Notes under the pieces: generated by a model
The model's database searches: none
What the model saw: the letters and a program-made list of their open reading frames with translations, nothing else
What the model was told of the DNA's origin: nothing
Made by a program: the position numbers and the translations under genes
Shown: positions 1 through 9,611 of the stretch, piece after piece
Layout: each line of letters opens with the position of its first letter
How positions within the stretch are numbered: the first letter of the stretch is position 1
Source: Nitrososphaeraceae archaeon
Lineage (GTDB): Archaea > Thermoproteota > Nitrososphaeria > Nitrososphaerales > Nitrososphaeraceae
Direction of reading: 5' to 3'
Length of the DNA stretch: 64,000 nucleotides
Assembly: GCA_009377575.1 (NCBI GenBank)
Contig: WHTU01000011.1
Coordinates: 1 to 64,000 of the forward strand

Positions 1-797
1 TGTATAACATGTTTGCTACCATGATGTAGGGAGATATAGATAATGTACGAAGGGATAAAATGGTTTATGCAACAGAGCTTCCTCATCCATACATATTTTG
101 TTCCTTTGCAGTTAAGCACGAAACATAACGCTCAAGGTACTGAAGAATGTTTTATTTTTCAAATTTGCACTAGTGTGGATTCTATTGCATGTAAATTAAA
201 TTGCGCCCGATAACTTTTTGACTATTTTTGCAAAGACGATTTTTTTCTCACTACTTTGAACATTCTACATTAGTTAGAAGGCCTGACTTGTAAAAGTTAA
301 AAGGTGAAAAATTCTTACATGGTTCCATGAATACATTTGTAGTAATAACCCTGTTCACTACTATTTCTCATGATGCTAAGCATAAAGCAGTAAACCTACA
401 TTATCCTATAACATGAATCAAAAAGAAAGTGGCCCATCTTGTATTCATCTGGATAATGAAATTAAAAATGTCACTGCCAGAACACCAAATGGGTGTGAAG
501 AGTGCTTACAAACAGGGTCAACATGGGTACATCTACGTCTATGCTTAAAGCTGTGGCCATGTTGGATTCTGTGATCAATCTATTGATAAACACGGGACGC
601 AGCATTTCCGTTCAATTAGGCATCCAGTTATTCGATCATACGAACCTGGAGAGAACTGGATATGGTGTTTTGTAGACGAAATATTCAAGGAATAATAATC
701 CTTACGCTGATTGCTCTGTTGTAATCCTTGCATTGTGGTTTTAGTCGCAGGTAGTGCCAAAGATATAGTTATACAGGAGAAGCAGTGATACGGTAAT
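1..797. other. intergenic region, no gene supported
   Basis: AT-rich spacer upstream of the alpha/beta hydrolase gene. Short open frames are present, but none has a recognisable protein pattern, and I see no tRNA-like or repeat structure. Confidence 0.5.
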
Positions 798-1766
798 ATG
801 GGAACATATGATTACACGAGAGTAGAGCGGAATACTCGTGCATTCTTGGAGAGTTTGCAAAAGAGTTCTGGGCCGCCAATCTATAAATTATCACCGGAGC
901 AAGCACGCAATGTCCTTTCAAGCGTTCAGGCAGCTCCTATTGAAAAACTTGAAGCTGATATAGAGAACCGTAGTATTCCAGGTGGTCCCACGGGGGAAGT
1001 ATCCATCCAGATAGTTCGACCTCCAGGTACACGTAACACAAATCTACCCGCTGTAGTGTACTTACATGGTGGTGGATGGGTCCTTGGTGGATCTGATACT
1101 CACGACAGATTGGTAAGAGAACTCGCTAATGGCGCCCAGGTAGCTATTATATTCGTCAAATACACACTTTCTCCAGAAGCTAAATATCCTGTTTCTCTGG
1201 AACAGGCATACGCCGCCGCAAAATGGGTTGCTGAAAATGGCCAGACCATAAATGTAAATCCCACACAATTGGCTGTCGCAGGTGACAGTGTGGGTGGTAA
1301 CATGGCGACTGCTGTTACGTTACTCGCCAAGGAAAGAGGAGGACCGAGTATCAAGTTCCAATTGCTTTTCTATCCAGTTACCGATGCTAACTTTGACACA
1401 CCCTCTTACATAGCATATCAGGATGGCTATTTCCTTACTCGTGAAGGAATGAAATGGTTCTGGGACAATTATACAACAGACGGTACCAACCGAAAAGAGC
1501 CAACTGTCTCCCCGCTCCAGGCTTCAACTGAGCAGCTTAAGGGATTACCACCAACACTCATAATTAATGGGGAATTAGATGTATTACGCGATGAGGGTGA
1601 GGCATATGCACACAAACTGATGGAAGCTGGGGTTGTGGTTACTGCTGTTAGGTATCATGGTACTATACATGATTTCGTAATGTTAAATCCAATTACCAAA
1701 ACTCCAGCTGCAAGAGCAGCAGTTGAACAGGCTTCTCAAATGCTGAAGAAGGTTCTGCATGATTGA
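798..1766 (+). CDS. alpha/beta hydrolase, hormone-sensitive lipase/esterase family
   Basis: This is a cytoplasmic carboxylesterase-type hydrolase of 322 residues, the usual length for the bacterial and archaeal HSL (family IV) esterases. The oxyanion-hole motif HGGGW is at residues 90-94. The nucleophile elbow GDSVGG puts the catalytic Ser at 164. The acid is probably Asp261 in ELDVLRDEG and the base His291 in TIHDF, so the triad is complete. No signal peptide is visible. The physiological ester is unknown; these enzymes act on short acyl esters. It stands alone, with non-coding DNA on both sides. Family assignment is firm, substrate is not. Confidence 0.92.
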   Translation: MGTYDYTRVERNTRAFLESLQKSSGPPIYKLSPEQARNVLSSVQAAPIEKLEADIENRSIPGGPTGEVSIQIVRPPGTRNTNLPAVVYLHGGGWVLGGSDTHDRLVRELANGAQVAIIFVKYTLSPEAKYPVSLEQAYAAAKWVAENGQTINVNPTQLAVAGDSVGGNMATAVTLLAKERGGPSIKFQLLFYPVTDANFDTPSYIAYQDGYFLTREGMKWFWDNYTTDGTNRKEPTVSPLQASTEQLKGLPPTLIINGELDVLRDEGEAYAHKLMEAGVVVTAVRYHGTIHDFVMLNPITKTPAARAAVEQASQMLKKVLHD

Positions 1767-2753
1767 GATTGGGATAGTGTGATTGATTCAACAGATCAAC
1801 TAATTACAACAAATGAATAGTGTCTCTGGCTGGCAACAAGTAGATCGGCTCAAAATCATGAGGTACACACTTTCTTCTCCTTACCCCCAACGTAATTTAA
1901 TTTAAAAAATGAACTTGACGGAAAGGGCAAATTCTACCTGACTTTGGGTACTTATATTGGGGCAATTAACTCACTGAAGTCTTTCAGACGAATGTTTCAC
2001 ACATATTTTCATATGTGATCAGTTGTTCTAACGATTTAGTCAATCGCCCAGATCGTAACTGAAAATAGAACTATTTTGGTTCCAATACATATCATTCTTT
2101 GTCAAATCATTTCTTAATTGAATTATCAGATGGGCTTTGATATGTTAAGTCAGTTTGCATATTTCTAGCTATTACATTTGTTTATTTGTCAAGTACGAAG
2201 CAAATTCAAAATATATCTATACTCGTATCTTTTTGACAAATTATTAAGGACATTCTTAACAGCTGTTCTTTTTGTTTCATTAGCTCTTAATCTATTCACC
2301 ATAAGCTCCAGCTATTCTTTCCGATTGGTTTTTAGATCCACTTCTAATAGTTTTATAAACGATGGATAGCTATCATATGTATAAGTAATTATGTTTTACG
2401 TGTCTGAAAGTTAATACTACCTTCTACTATAACATTATTAGCAAGGACTTTTAAAGAATTGGGTGTCAAAGGTAGATCGGAAGCCCTTCTAAATATTGAA
2501 GGAGTATAGTTAATGTTTCTTCATTCCACAGCCTCGACCTGCTTCCTTGGAAGATGGTATCTGCAGCTGCGGTCTAATAGTTTTTCCATTACTACTGAAG
2601 CACCAGTACCGACTCCCCTTTTGATGGTAGCGAGGAGGCCACCTCCAATTAGCCGAATATTGCCAACATATTTTGTTCACAAATATGGTTTAATTCTAAG
2701 GTTATCATATAAATAATACATGCAAATACGTAACTTGTCTTTTTAATAATTAT
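1767..2753. other. spacer with possible gene remnants
   Basis: About 1 kb without a complete gene. On the minus strand, 2676 down to 2521 is an open stretch of about 50 codons with a protein-like, glycine-rich composition (IGGGLL, GVGTGASVV) but no good start codon and no family I recognise. It may be a remnant of a lost gene. It sits next to a decayed integrase, which supports mobile-element debris. Confidence 0.35.
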
Positions 2754-3138
2754 ATGAATATAGCAATTACATGCAATAATGAGATTGATTCGCTTTTTGA
2801 CCGAAAGATCGAGTTCGTTACTAGAGGCTTAAGACCTGATGCTAAGAGGCATCTTCGAAGTATATCAATAAGGAATGCCCTTATCATTATTGATTACATT
2901 ACTTCAATGTAATCGGAAACTAATCTTTCAGATAACTACAGAAGGGACCTCATCATACTTTTGTGCAGATTTTCTCATACCAATAATCACAAACCGTTTG
3001 AACAATAGTCAGACAAGATATTATAACCTTCTTAGAACCCTTAGAAAAGCTGAAGAAATTGACCATCTCCATAAATGGGTCGGAACAAACAACTTGTATA
3101 GAACACACCTTCTGCGCTTCTTTAAATGGCTTTTTTAG
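2754..3138 (+). pseudogene. decayed tyrosine recombinase (archaeal integrase) N-terminal part
   Basis: Starting at ATG 2754, the frame reads an alpha-helical N-terminal arm and then meets TAA at 2910 after 52 codons. The same frame continues with an integrase-like stretch (SDNYRRDLI, LCRFSHTNN, KPFEQ), and the pattern then moves to the frame ending at 3138 (KWVGTNNLYRTHLLRFFKWL). That last motif is the hallmark of the core-binding, SAM-like domain of archaeal XerA/SSV-type integrases. The catalytic C-terminal domain (R..HxxR..Y) is absent. The piece therefore has at least one nonsense codon, one frameshift and a 3' truncation. It marks an old integration event in this gene-poor region. Recognition is from memory of the family pattern. 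Confidence 0.7.
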
Positions 3139-3526
3139 GATGGTTGCTTATAGAAACTTATCGATATTCTCGGGGTTAATATTGACTAAATAGTACTTTT
3201 CGAAAATTGCCCTGTTTAAATGAGATATGTTATATCTTAAAAAGTAAGTGCTAAACGAAAAAGAAAATCGGTTTCACATTGTTTGTTGCGTCATTGTTAG
3301 TAGAAAGCATGTTTCAATCTTAATAAATAATCTTTATTCCTGTTAGCTGATTGTAAATATTTGGTTTGTTAGAATATTGACATTGTCACTAAGTCAAGAT
3401 ATAGAAATAAGCGATCAAGCTAGTGAGCATAAGTTTTGACTGTGTTTAGTAATAACTTTATCGTAGCTACCAATCATTGTGCTACGCTCATTTCGGCCTT
3501 GTTGTTAATTCCCGTTACTAATATTC
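3139..3526. other. intergenic region, no gene supported
   Basis: AT-rich stretch between the integrase remnant and the CBS-domain gene. The position where the integrase catalytic domain should lie holds no matching frame. Nothing else is recognised. Confidence 0.45.
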
Positions 3527-3970
3527 TTACTGATCATGATTCATGCCATCTGTTATTGACATAAGTGTTACCAAGCCTAATGTGACCGCCTTAGTATTTT
3601 CTCTCTTTATGACTAACAGTCTTCTAATTTTCTTATTTCTCATTAGTGACATTGCTTCATCTACAGAAGATCCTTTTTCAATAGTTACTACAGGAGAGCT
3701 CATCACCTCCTTCAATATGGTCTTGTACGGTCCTTTGTTACCACCAATGACTCTATACAAAATATCTCGTTCAGTTACAATCCCTGTTATGATCGGATCT
3801 CTCGCGGATGAAGATAGTGACCTAACCAGAATTGAAGAAATTCCACCATCCTTCATTACCTTTACTGCATCTGCTATGACTGTATCTTCGGGAAGAGCTA
3901 CTAGTTCATTTTCTATTAGATCCTCGACGCAATATCTTGATGAAGCCAAATATGTCAGAATATCCCTCAT
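3527..3970 (-). CDS. CBS-domain pair protein
   Basis: A stand-alone Bateman module of 147 residues with two CBS motifs, roughly residues 20-80 (VIADAVKVMKDGGISSILV, then ITGIVTERDIL) and 85-145 (MSSPVVTIEKGSSVDEAMSLM, then RRLLVI). Such proteins bind adenosine nucleotides or S-adenosyl ligands and modulate partner proteins; the ligand cannot be read from the sequence. No extra domain or membrane segment is present. The gene is monocistronic, with a gap of over 200 bp to the next gene on the same strand. Confidence 0.88.
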   Translation of the reverse strand: MRDILTYLASSRYCVEDLIENELVALPEDTVIADAVKVMKDGGISSILVRSLSSSARDPIITGIVTERDILYRVIGGNKGPYKTILKEVMSSPVVTIEKGSSVDEAMSLMRNKKIRRLLVIKRENTKAVTLGLVTLMSITDGMNHDQ

Positions 3971-4186
3971 TATGCTATATTTAGTAATCGATTCCTCAAC
4001 ATTATGGGGTTAACAATATCAATCGATAGACATGCTACGTGAACTCTAAGTCTACAATAACAAACTTAAGTGTGATATAATAACCCTCATTCTGCAGTAC
4101 GTAATTATCTCTTTATCTTGTTAATAAGATTGAATGGGATCAGTCAAACTTGTTTTCTGTCTTGATACATCTAAAACTATTCTGAA

Positions 4187-4759
4187 TTATTGCTCTGTTT
4201 GCCGCCAACTGAATACACTGGCCTCGTCAAGTTCACTGAGAAGGCTATCAAGGTCCCACGAGTCATCATAACGATCTCCATTAATAAAGAAAGTTGGCGT
4301 CTTTGTTACACCACTTTCCTCACCACTTTGTATGTCTTCATCCACATGCCTGCTATAAGTGCGATCACGGAATTCAAGATCGAACTTATTGACGTTTAAT
4401 CCAAGCTTGGCAGCAGATAGTTCCAAATTATCATCGGTAAGACTTTGTCCATGTTTGAATAAAAAGTCGTACATCTCCCAGAACTTCCCTTGAGCAGCGG
4501 CAGTTTCCACTGCCAATGCGGATTGATATGCATGCGGTCGAAGTCTGGTAAGTGGGAAGTTTCGGAATACGAAACGTACTTTGTTTCCTAAACGTTCTTG
4601 AACTTCCTTTACAATCAAATAGGCTTGGGCGCAATATGGACATTCATAATCGCCATATTCTACCAAAGTTACGGCAGCAGTTACAGGTCCTTGAATATGA
4701 TCCCGCGATTCGTTTACAGGAAAACTCAGTTGTGTGTTATTTTTATCTCTCTCACTCAT
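4187..4759 (-). CDS. DsbA/DSBA-like thioredoxin-fold oxidoreductase
   Basis: The 190-residue protein has a thioredoxin fold with helical insertion. The CPYC redox motif is at residues 40-43 after the beta strand VTLVEYGDYE. The cis-proline loop KTPTFFINGDRY lies near residue 155. This matches the DsbA/FrnE-like group (DSBA-like thioredoxin domain), common in multiple copies in Thaumarchaeota. No signal peptide or lipobox is seen, so it probably acts in the cytoplasm as a disulfide oxidoreductase or isomerase. The partner is unknown. The gene is transcribed alone. Confidence 0.9.
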   Translation of the reverse strand: MSERDKNNTQLSFPVNESRDHIQGPVTAAVTLVEYGDYECPYCAQAYLIVKEVQERLGNKVRFVFRNFPLTRLRPHAYQSALAVETAAAQGKFWEMYDFLFKHGQSLTDDNLELSAAKLGLNVNKFDLEFRDRTYSRHVDEDIQSGEESGVTKTPTFFINGDRYDDSWDLDSLLSELDEASVFSWRQTEQ

Positions 4760-5604
4760 GCTTTTCTCTCAGCATTATAAAGATTTAAACTCGTTGTTGC
4801 AATAAGACACAGGATTGATGGAGGTATTTTTCTTTCAATCTTATTTTTCCTGTATAATGATTGGAATGCGAACTGATGATGGGAGTACTTGTAAAGGTAA
4901 GGAATATTCCTCCGATACGAAATGAAAATCACTTCAGATCATATCGGATCATCCCATTACAGCAAGCAGGTTTGTAGCAATTCTCGTAAGCCCTGGAAAA
5001 GGTGGGAATCTCTGTAAGATAATGATCTGTGAGACATCTACTTGAGAAACCGTGGAATGAAGTTTGTCCAAATATGCCACTACATGAGAACTGTTGGATA
5101 AAGAATTTAGTGCTACGACGGATCATAAGTCATCATATCAGCAGATCTGAAGTATCCAAGAGGTACATATATTGAAGTTGTAGCATGTGAAGAAATTTTA
5201 GAATATACTAAGTATACGCAGGTAAATCGTTTTTATCGCACAATTATGACTGCTCGTAAAAGAGATAATTATTTCGGTTATTCGATTCATTGATGCAATT
5301 ATTATTCCTAATAACACAAGTCAAAGCCAGGGATTGACAGATGTAGCCTAATAGAGCCATAGCTGCATCGCGAATCTCGAAGATATCCAGTATTTTATTT
5401 TATTTTTATTTTTCTTCTTTCCCAGTATGGTTTTGTTCCTTCTAACATTAGCGAAAACAGGTGAACTTTCTAAAGGTCAACGACTATTCATCGAACAATC
5501 AAATACGTGATGAGTGCTTAAATCAGCTATAAAAAGAGAACAGTAAGAAGCCAGACCTATCAATATACAACATTAAGCCAAAAATTACCTTTGATTTTCT
5601 TGAA
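4760..5604. other. intergenic region, no gene supported
   Basis: About 845 bp with no convincing coding frame on either strand. A pyrimidine-rich stretch near 5390-5425 (TTTTATTTT-type runs) could act as a transcription stop for a transcript reading rightward. Nothing else is recognised. Confidence 0.45.
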
Positions 5605-6069
5605 TCAGTATTCCTTTTCTTCAAACTTTCTTATTATCGACTCTATTCTTCCCGCATATTTTTGCTTGTAACCAGATATACATCCAGTACAACAGAAGAA
5701 CCGTTCATAATTTGCAAACCTGAAAACATGAGGGTGACCTGCAATTGGACCTTTACAGTATTCACAATCTAACTTAATTTTCATCCCTTTCTTAATTCTA
5801 GATTTGGGATCTCCAAGTTGTTGGCGGTTGTATCGCTTCTTATTCCTGCTTTGATCTTCATTTTCAAAAATATTTTCTTCCACAACTCCAAAGTCAAAAA
5901 TGGGAGAGACAGATTTTATGAATCCAACATTAATCAGCCTCTCAAGCCTTGCTCTAACAGTTGGTGTTGTTATCCCAGTTTCCCGGGAGATTTCACGAAA
6001 TGACTTACGGCCATCCTTCATCAATGCTTTAAGTATAGCTACATCGTAGTCGTCTAATTGAAATGGCAT
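5605..6069 (-). CDS. Lrp/AsnC-type HTH regulator with C-terminal TRASH metal-binding domain
   Basis: The 154-residue protein joins two modules. Residues 1-60 form an AsnC/Lrp winged helix (DDYDVAILKALMKDGRKSFREISRETGI is its start). Residues about 98-145 form a TRASH-like zinc/copper knuckle with CxxC (CEYC) and a second cysteine cluster CCTGC. Archaeal TRASH regulators of this design control copper export by sensing Cu(I) through the knuckle. Here the gene is divergent from copA and a perfect palindrome lies between them, strongly suggesting it controls copA and itself. A basic linker (RNKKRYNRQQ) joins the domains. Confidence 0.9.
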   Translation of the reverse strand: MPFQLDDYDVAILKALMKDGRKSFREISRETGITTPTVRARLERLINVGFIKSVSPIFDFGVVEENIFENEDQSRNKKRYNRQQLGDPKSRIKKGMKIKLDCEYCKGPIAGHPHVFRFANYERFFCCTGCISGYKQKYAGRIESIIRKFEEKEY

Positions 6070-6112
6070 TTACAGATATGTGCATCTCTTTAACTATAGA
6101 GGCTATTATATT

Positions 6113-6126
6113 TTTACAATTGTAAA
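6113..6126. promoter_or_regulatory. perfect 14-bp palindrome, candidate operator of the copper module
   Basis: TTTACAATTGTAAA is its own reverse complement. It lies in the 106-bp divergent region, 43 bp from the regulator start and 49 bp from the copA start, where it would cover promoter elements. A partial half-site (ATTTACA) recurs at the regulator start near 6068. Lrp-family dimers bind palindromes, so the TRASH regulator is the likely ligand. Binding itself is inference. Confidence 0.6.
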
Positions 6127-6175
6127 GGTCCATACTTATACATCAGGTTTTCTATGTACAAGGTAGCAAGAGAGC

Positions 6176-8392
6176 ATGGCAAAAGATCCCGTATGCGGCA
6201 TGTTTGTTGAAGAGAAACCTAGCACGATACAGTATAGCAAGGATGGCAGGGTATACTATTTTTGCAGTACACAGTGTTTAAATGAGTTCACTCAGCCTGA
6301 GAAAGAACTCCGGAAGCTCAAGATATATGTTGCCATAAGTGTTGCACTCACAATACCTATCGTAATCTTAAGCTTACCTCACATGTTTCCTGCACAATTT
6401 GGTCATATATTTCCAATGGAGAATATGAATTATACTAATTACGTAATGCTAGCACTAGCTACTCCATTACAATTCTGGACAGGTTGGCGTTTCTATAGAG
6501 GACTATGGGATGGAATAAAGGCTAAAGCGTCTAATATGGATACGCTTATTGCAATAGGTACAACAGCTGCTTATCTGTATAGTGCAGTAGTCACAATTGT
6601 ACCTGGATACTTCCCATTTGAGTCCGTATACTTTGAAACTGCAGCAATTATTATCACTCTAATACTAATTGGAAGATTGCTTGAAACAAGAACAAAGGAG
6701 AAGGCCTCTAATGCTGTAAGGAAATTGTTAGATCTGCAACCAAAGATGGCCAAGGTCATAAGAAGAGAAGGGAATACAGAGGTAGAACTTGAGATACCGT
6801 TAGAACAAGTACAAGAAGGGGACATTATGATCATAAGACCTGGAGAGAGAATACCAACAGATGGGATTGTGGTAGATGGGTTATCATCTGTCGATGAATC
6901 TGCTGTAACAGGCGAAAGTATACCTGTTGATAAGAAAAAGAACGATCAAGTTATAGGAGCTACAATAAACAAGAGTGGTCTGCTAAGAGTGAAAGTTACT
7001 AAAGTAGGACAAGATACCGTGCTTTCTCAAATTATTACATTAGTAGAGGAGGCCAGAACAGGAAAGGCACAAATGCAAAGATTGGTAGATCAAGTAGCCA
7101 AATATTTCGTACCAGCAGTGCTAGCAGTTGCGATAGGAGTAGGCCTAGGATGGTACTTTATTGGCGACATAGGCATTACTTTTTCACTTTTAGCATTTGT
7201 ATCTGTGATAATCATTGCATGCCCATGTGCTCTTGGTATTGCAACACCCGCTGCGTTGATGATGGGTACAGGAAAGGGAGCTGAAAATGGCATCCTGTTC
7301 AAGGGAGGAGAATATCTGGAAATCGCAAATAAAGTACAGACAATAGTGTTTGACAAAACTGGGACATTGACAAAGGGTAAGCCATCTGTGACTGATATGA
7401 TTGAGCTGACTGATAGTATTAGCGAAACAGAACTACTCCGTCTTACCGCAATTGCAGAATCTGGTTCAGAGCATCCACTGGGTCAAGCAGTCGTTAATTA
7501 CGCAAGAGAAAAAGGTATCATGGTGGCAAATCCAGAATCATTTGAAGCGGTGTCTGGACATGGTCTTCAAGCAAGATACGCCGATCATACAATACTTATC
7601 GGAAACAGAAAGTTAATGGATGATAACAGCATTCATGTTACTGCAACTACAGACTCAAAGCTCAAAGATCTTGAAAATCAAGGAAAAACAGCGGTACTCG
7701 TGGCAATTGACAATAAACTTGCGGGAATTATTGGTATTGCAGATACTGTAAAAGAGAATGCTAAGGAAACAATTGATGCACTAAAATCAATGAGAATAGA
7801 AGTGGTAATGCTTACAGGAGATAATGAAAGAACTGCTAACGCTGTTGCATCTAAGCTTGGAATTGATAAAGTTATCGCGCAGGTATTACCACAAGAAAAA
7901 GAACAAGTAATCTCTAAGCTAAAAGGTGAAAAAAAAGCGGTAGCAATGGTTGGCGATGGAATTAATGATGCACCAGCACTAGCAAGAGCTGATTTGGGGA
8001 TTGCAATAGGTTCTGGAACGGATGTTGCTAAAGAGACTGGGGGTATTATCTTGATAAAAGATGGCATAATGGACGTAGTCATAGCACTTGATCTTGGGAA
8101 GAAGACCGTATCCAAGATAAAGCAGAATCTATTCTGGGCATTTGCGTACAACGCTGGATTAATTCCGATAGCTGGCGGTGTCTTGGTACCTTTTCTAGGT
8201 GTTGGGATATTTGGATGGTTACCCATGTTAGCTGGTGTAGCAATGGCTATGAGTTCTGTGACAGTGGTAGGAAACTCAATACTGCTTGGAAGATACAAAC
8301 CAAAGTTCGCAAAAAAGAAGTTAGTTAGAGAAAAAGAAATTGGTACCAAAGCCGATTTGGAAGAAGTTGATCCAATACGTCAAAAAATCTAG
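6176..8392 (+). CDS. copA: copper-translocating P1B-type ATPase with N-terminal YHS domain
   Basis: A 738-residue P-type ATPase. The N-terminus is a YHS/TRASH-like metal-binding domain (DPVCGM at 4-9, with Cys30 and Cys34) in place of the usual HMA domain. Next come membrane helices, the actuator TGES (245-248), the ion-transfer motif CPC (349-351), the phosphorylation motif DKTGT (Asp393), the HP motif in SEHPLG and the hinge GDGIND. The last helices carry MAMSSVTVVGNS, typical of Cu(I) exporters. It should expel Cu(I) from the cytoplasm. The soluble HMA protein encoded just downstream, convergently, may supply copper. Regulation is probably by the divergent TRASH protein. Confidence 0.95.
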   Translation: MAKDPVCGMFVEEKPSTIQYSKDGRVYYFCSTQCLNEFTQPEKELRKLKIYVAISVALTIPIVILSLPHMFPAQFGHIFPMENMNYTNYVMLALATPLQFWTGWRFYRGLWDGIKAKASNMDTLIAIGTTAAYLYSAVVTIVPGYFPFESVYFETAAIIITLILIGRLLETRTKEKASNAVRKLLDLQPKMAKVIRREGNTEVELEIPLEQVQEGDIMIIRPGERIPTDGIVVDGLSSVDESAVTGESIPVDKKKNDQVIGATINKSGLLRVKVTKVGQDTVLSQIITLVEEARTGKAQMQRLVDQVAKYFVPAVLAVAIGVGLGWYFIGDIGITFSLLAFVSVIIIACPCALGIATPAALMMGTGKGAENGILFKGGEYLEIANKVQTIVFDKTGTLTKGKPSVTDMIELTDSISETELLRLTAIAESGSEHPLGQAVVNYAREKGIMVANPESFEAVSGHGLQARYADHTILIGNRKLMDDNSIHVTATTDSKLKDLENQGKTAVLVAIDNKLAGIIGIADTVKENAKETIDALKSMRIEVVMLTGDNERTANAVASKLGIDKVIAQVLPQEKEQVISKLKGEKKAVAMVGDGINDAPALARADLGIAIGSGTDVAKETGGIILIKDGIMDVVIALDLGKKTVSKIKQNLFWAFAYNAGLIPIAGGVLVPFLGVGIFGWLPMLAGVAMAMSSVTVVGNSILLGRYKPKFAKKKLVREKEIGTKADLEEVDPIRQKI

Positions 8393-8444
8393 CCAATATT
8401 AGTAACAGAGAAAATTGAAAACGACAAGTGTTATTCACTACAGT

Positions 8445-8681
8445 TTAGGGTGCTGTCCTAACAAACTTGTAGCCAGACTTTTCTAACCTATTCTTTATCT
8501 CCTCTGTAGTGATTAGCGATGAATCAAATTCTACTATAACGCTATCTGTCATATAATCAATATCAATTCTCTTTACTGCTCTCTCATCTCTTAATTGCTT
8601 TTCTACAATAGGTTTACATGAAATACAATACATTCCTATGATCCTGAATAAGATTCTCTGCGTTTTCTCGCTCATGTTCAT
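8445..8681 (-). CDS. HMA-domain copper chaperone (CopZ-like)
   Basis: A single ferredoxin-like heavy-metal-associated domain of 78 residues. The metal site GMYCISC carries Cys19 and Cys22 in the CxxC arrangement of CopZ/Atx1 proteins. The rest follows the family pattern, including VEKQLRDERAVKRIDIDYMTDSVIVEFD and the final KSGYKF. It should carry Cu(I) in the cytoplasm and hand it to the neighbouring ATPase, which itself lacks an HMA domain. It is convergent with copA with 52 bp between the stops, so it has its own promoter. Confidence 0.9.
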   Translation of the reverse strand: MNMSEKTQRILFRIIGMYCISCKPIVEKQLRDERAVKRIDIDYMTDSVIVEFDSSLITTEEIKNRLEKSGYKFVRTAP

Positions 8682-8760
8682 GTATTTGTGCTTATTACTC
8701 AGTGTTATTGAAATGTAAATATACGTTCGTCTTGAAATGGGCTTGTATAATGATATATGT

Positions 8761-8790
8761 TAGTGTACGCTAGTATGCGCTAGTATATGT
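8761..8790. repeat. three 10-bp direct repeats upstream of the HMA gene
   Basis: TAGTGTACGC, TAGTATGCGC and TAGTATATGT follow each other with exact 10-bp phase, about one helical turn. They lie 80 bp upstream of the copper chaperone gene. A protein could bind all three on one DNA face, but no factor is identified. Confidence 0.45.
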
Positions 8791-8941
8791 AGCACACATG
8801 TTATTGGTGCGATAGTGTCCAAGAATGGCATATTACTCAGGAACAACCGAGACACTCTTTCAACGAAATACTGTAGATGTAGCAGCACTAGTCATTAATC
8901 AAGTTCTTACTCATTACAAGCAAAACATCTAATACTCTCAC

Positions 8942-9199
8942 TTACTTTCTTACTCCCTTTTTTCTCATCGCTAAATAGTCTTTAAATCTGCTAGGGCTAA
9001 AATTCTGGGGGTCGTATTTGTGATCAGCTATCCTCCCTTTTTTCATAGGTGTCCAATCTCCCTTAATTTTATTGAAGGATTGATCACTGTATTTAGTGTC
9101 CTTGGATAATTCATTTGTTAGCTTCCATCGGTAAATGAATTTGCCTGCTATTATAGTCCCAACGACAATTGCCCAAACCCACAATGGAGGACCTTCCAT
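8942..9199 (-). CDS. small membrane-anchored protein, function unknown
   Basis: An 85-residue protein with one N-terminal hydrophobic segment (WVWAIVVGTIIAGKFIY, about residues 6-23). A basic, hydrophilic tail follows, ending in RFKDYLAMRKKGVRK. I recognise no domain. The charge pattern suggests one helix with the basic tail on the cytoplasmic side. The antisense and out-of-frame stretches overlapping it look like shadows. Moderate confidence that it is a gene; function unassigned. Confidence 0.55.
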   Translation of the reverse strand: MEGPPLWVWAIVVGTIIAGKFIYRWKLTNELSKDTKYSDQSFNKIKGDWTPMKKGRIADHKYDPQNFSPSRFKDYLAMRKKGVRK

Positions 9200-9437
9200 T
9201 TCCGTTAATACTTATCCAATTTACTATATATGATGATCCAAAACCAATATTGTGCCATTTCACTGTCTCATCGAATCTGCATGCTAAACGAAGTTGGTTG
9301 ACAGAAATTTCGATTGGAAAATAGGTTGGGTATGGAGTTAAATTCTCAAACGATACTTGATGCATATTTTTGTCACAATCAAAAAAGATGTTGTGATCGC
9401 ATTGTACTAACACTTATTACCTACGAGGAGAAGTGAG

Positions 9438-9608
9438 CTACTTTAGCTTTTCTTTTTCTTTATAGGATAGTCGAACAACCTTGCCTTCTATGATAGGAGT
9501 ATTGTCTTCAAGCCATCCCACAACTGTACCGCACTCTATGCATCTTAACCATGTCATTCTACGACTCTTTTTTTCGTAGTCGAGTACGTGAGATCTGCAG
9601 TTTCCCAT
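9438..9608 (-). CDS. small CxxC zinc-finger-like protein, function unknown
   Basis: A 56-residue frame starting at ATG 9608 and ending with TAG at 9438. It contains Cys4, a basic segment (YEKKSRRMTWLRC) and a CIEC pair followed by GTVVGWLEDN, and it ends in a lysine-rich tail. The cysteine pair with basic residues suggests a small zinc-binding protein. Its stop is followed within 30 bp by other minus-strand coding, and its start lies 3 bp downstream of the stop of the next cysteine-rich gene, so the two are probably cotranscribed. Function unknown. Confidence 0.6.
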   Translation of the reverse strand: MGNCRSHVLDYEKKSRRMTWLRCIECGTVVGWLEDNTPIIEGKVVRLSYKEKEKLK

Positions 9609-9611
9609 CGT

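Noticed and set aside
3543-4013. 156-codon plus-strand frame over the CBS gene
   Set aside because: Antisense shadow; the CBS motifs on the minus strand are decisive.
7678-8349. 223-codon minus-strand frame inside copA
   Set aside because: Antisense shadow of the ATPase; composition is Pro/Ser/Ile-rich as expected from the reverse frame.
8825-8932. 35-codon frame MAYYSGTTETLF downstream of the decamer repeats
   Set aside because: Too short and without any conserved feature; kept only as a possibility.
9111-9413. 100-codon minus-strand frame overlapping the small membrane protein gene
   Set aside because: Overlaps a better supported frame, has no protein-like pattern and starts at an arbitrary Met.
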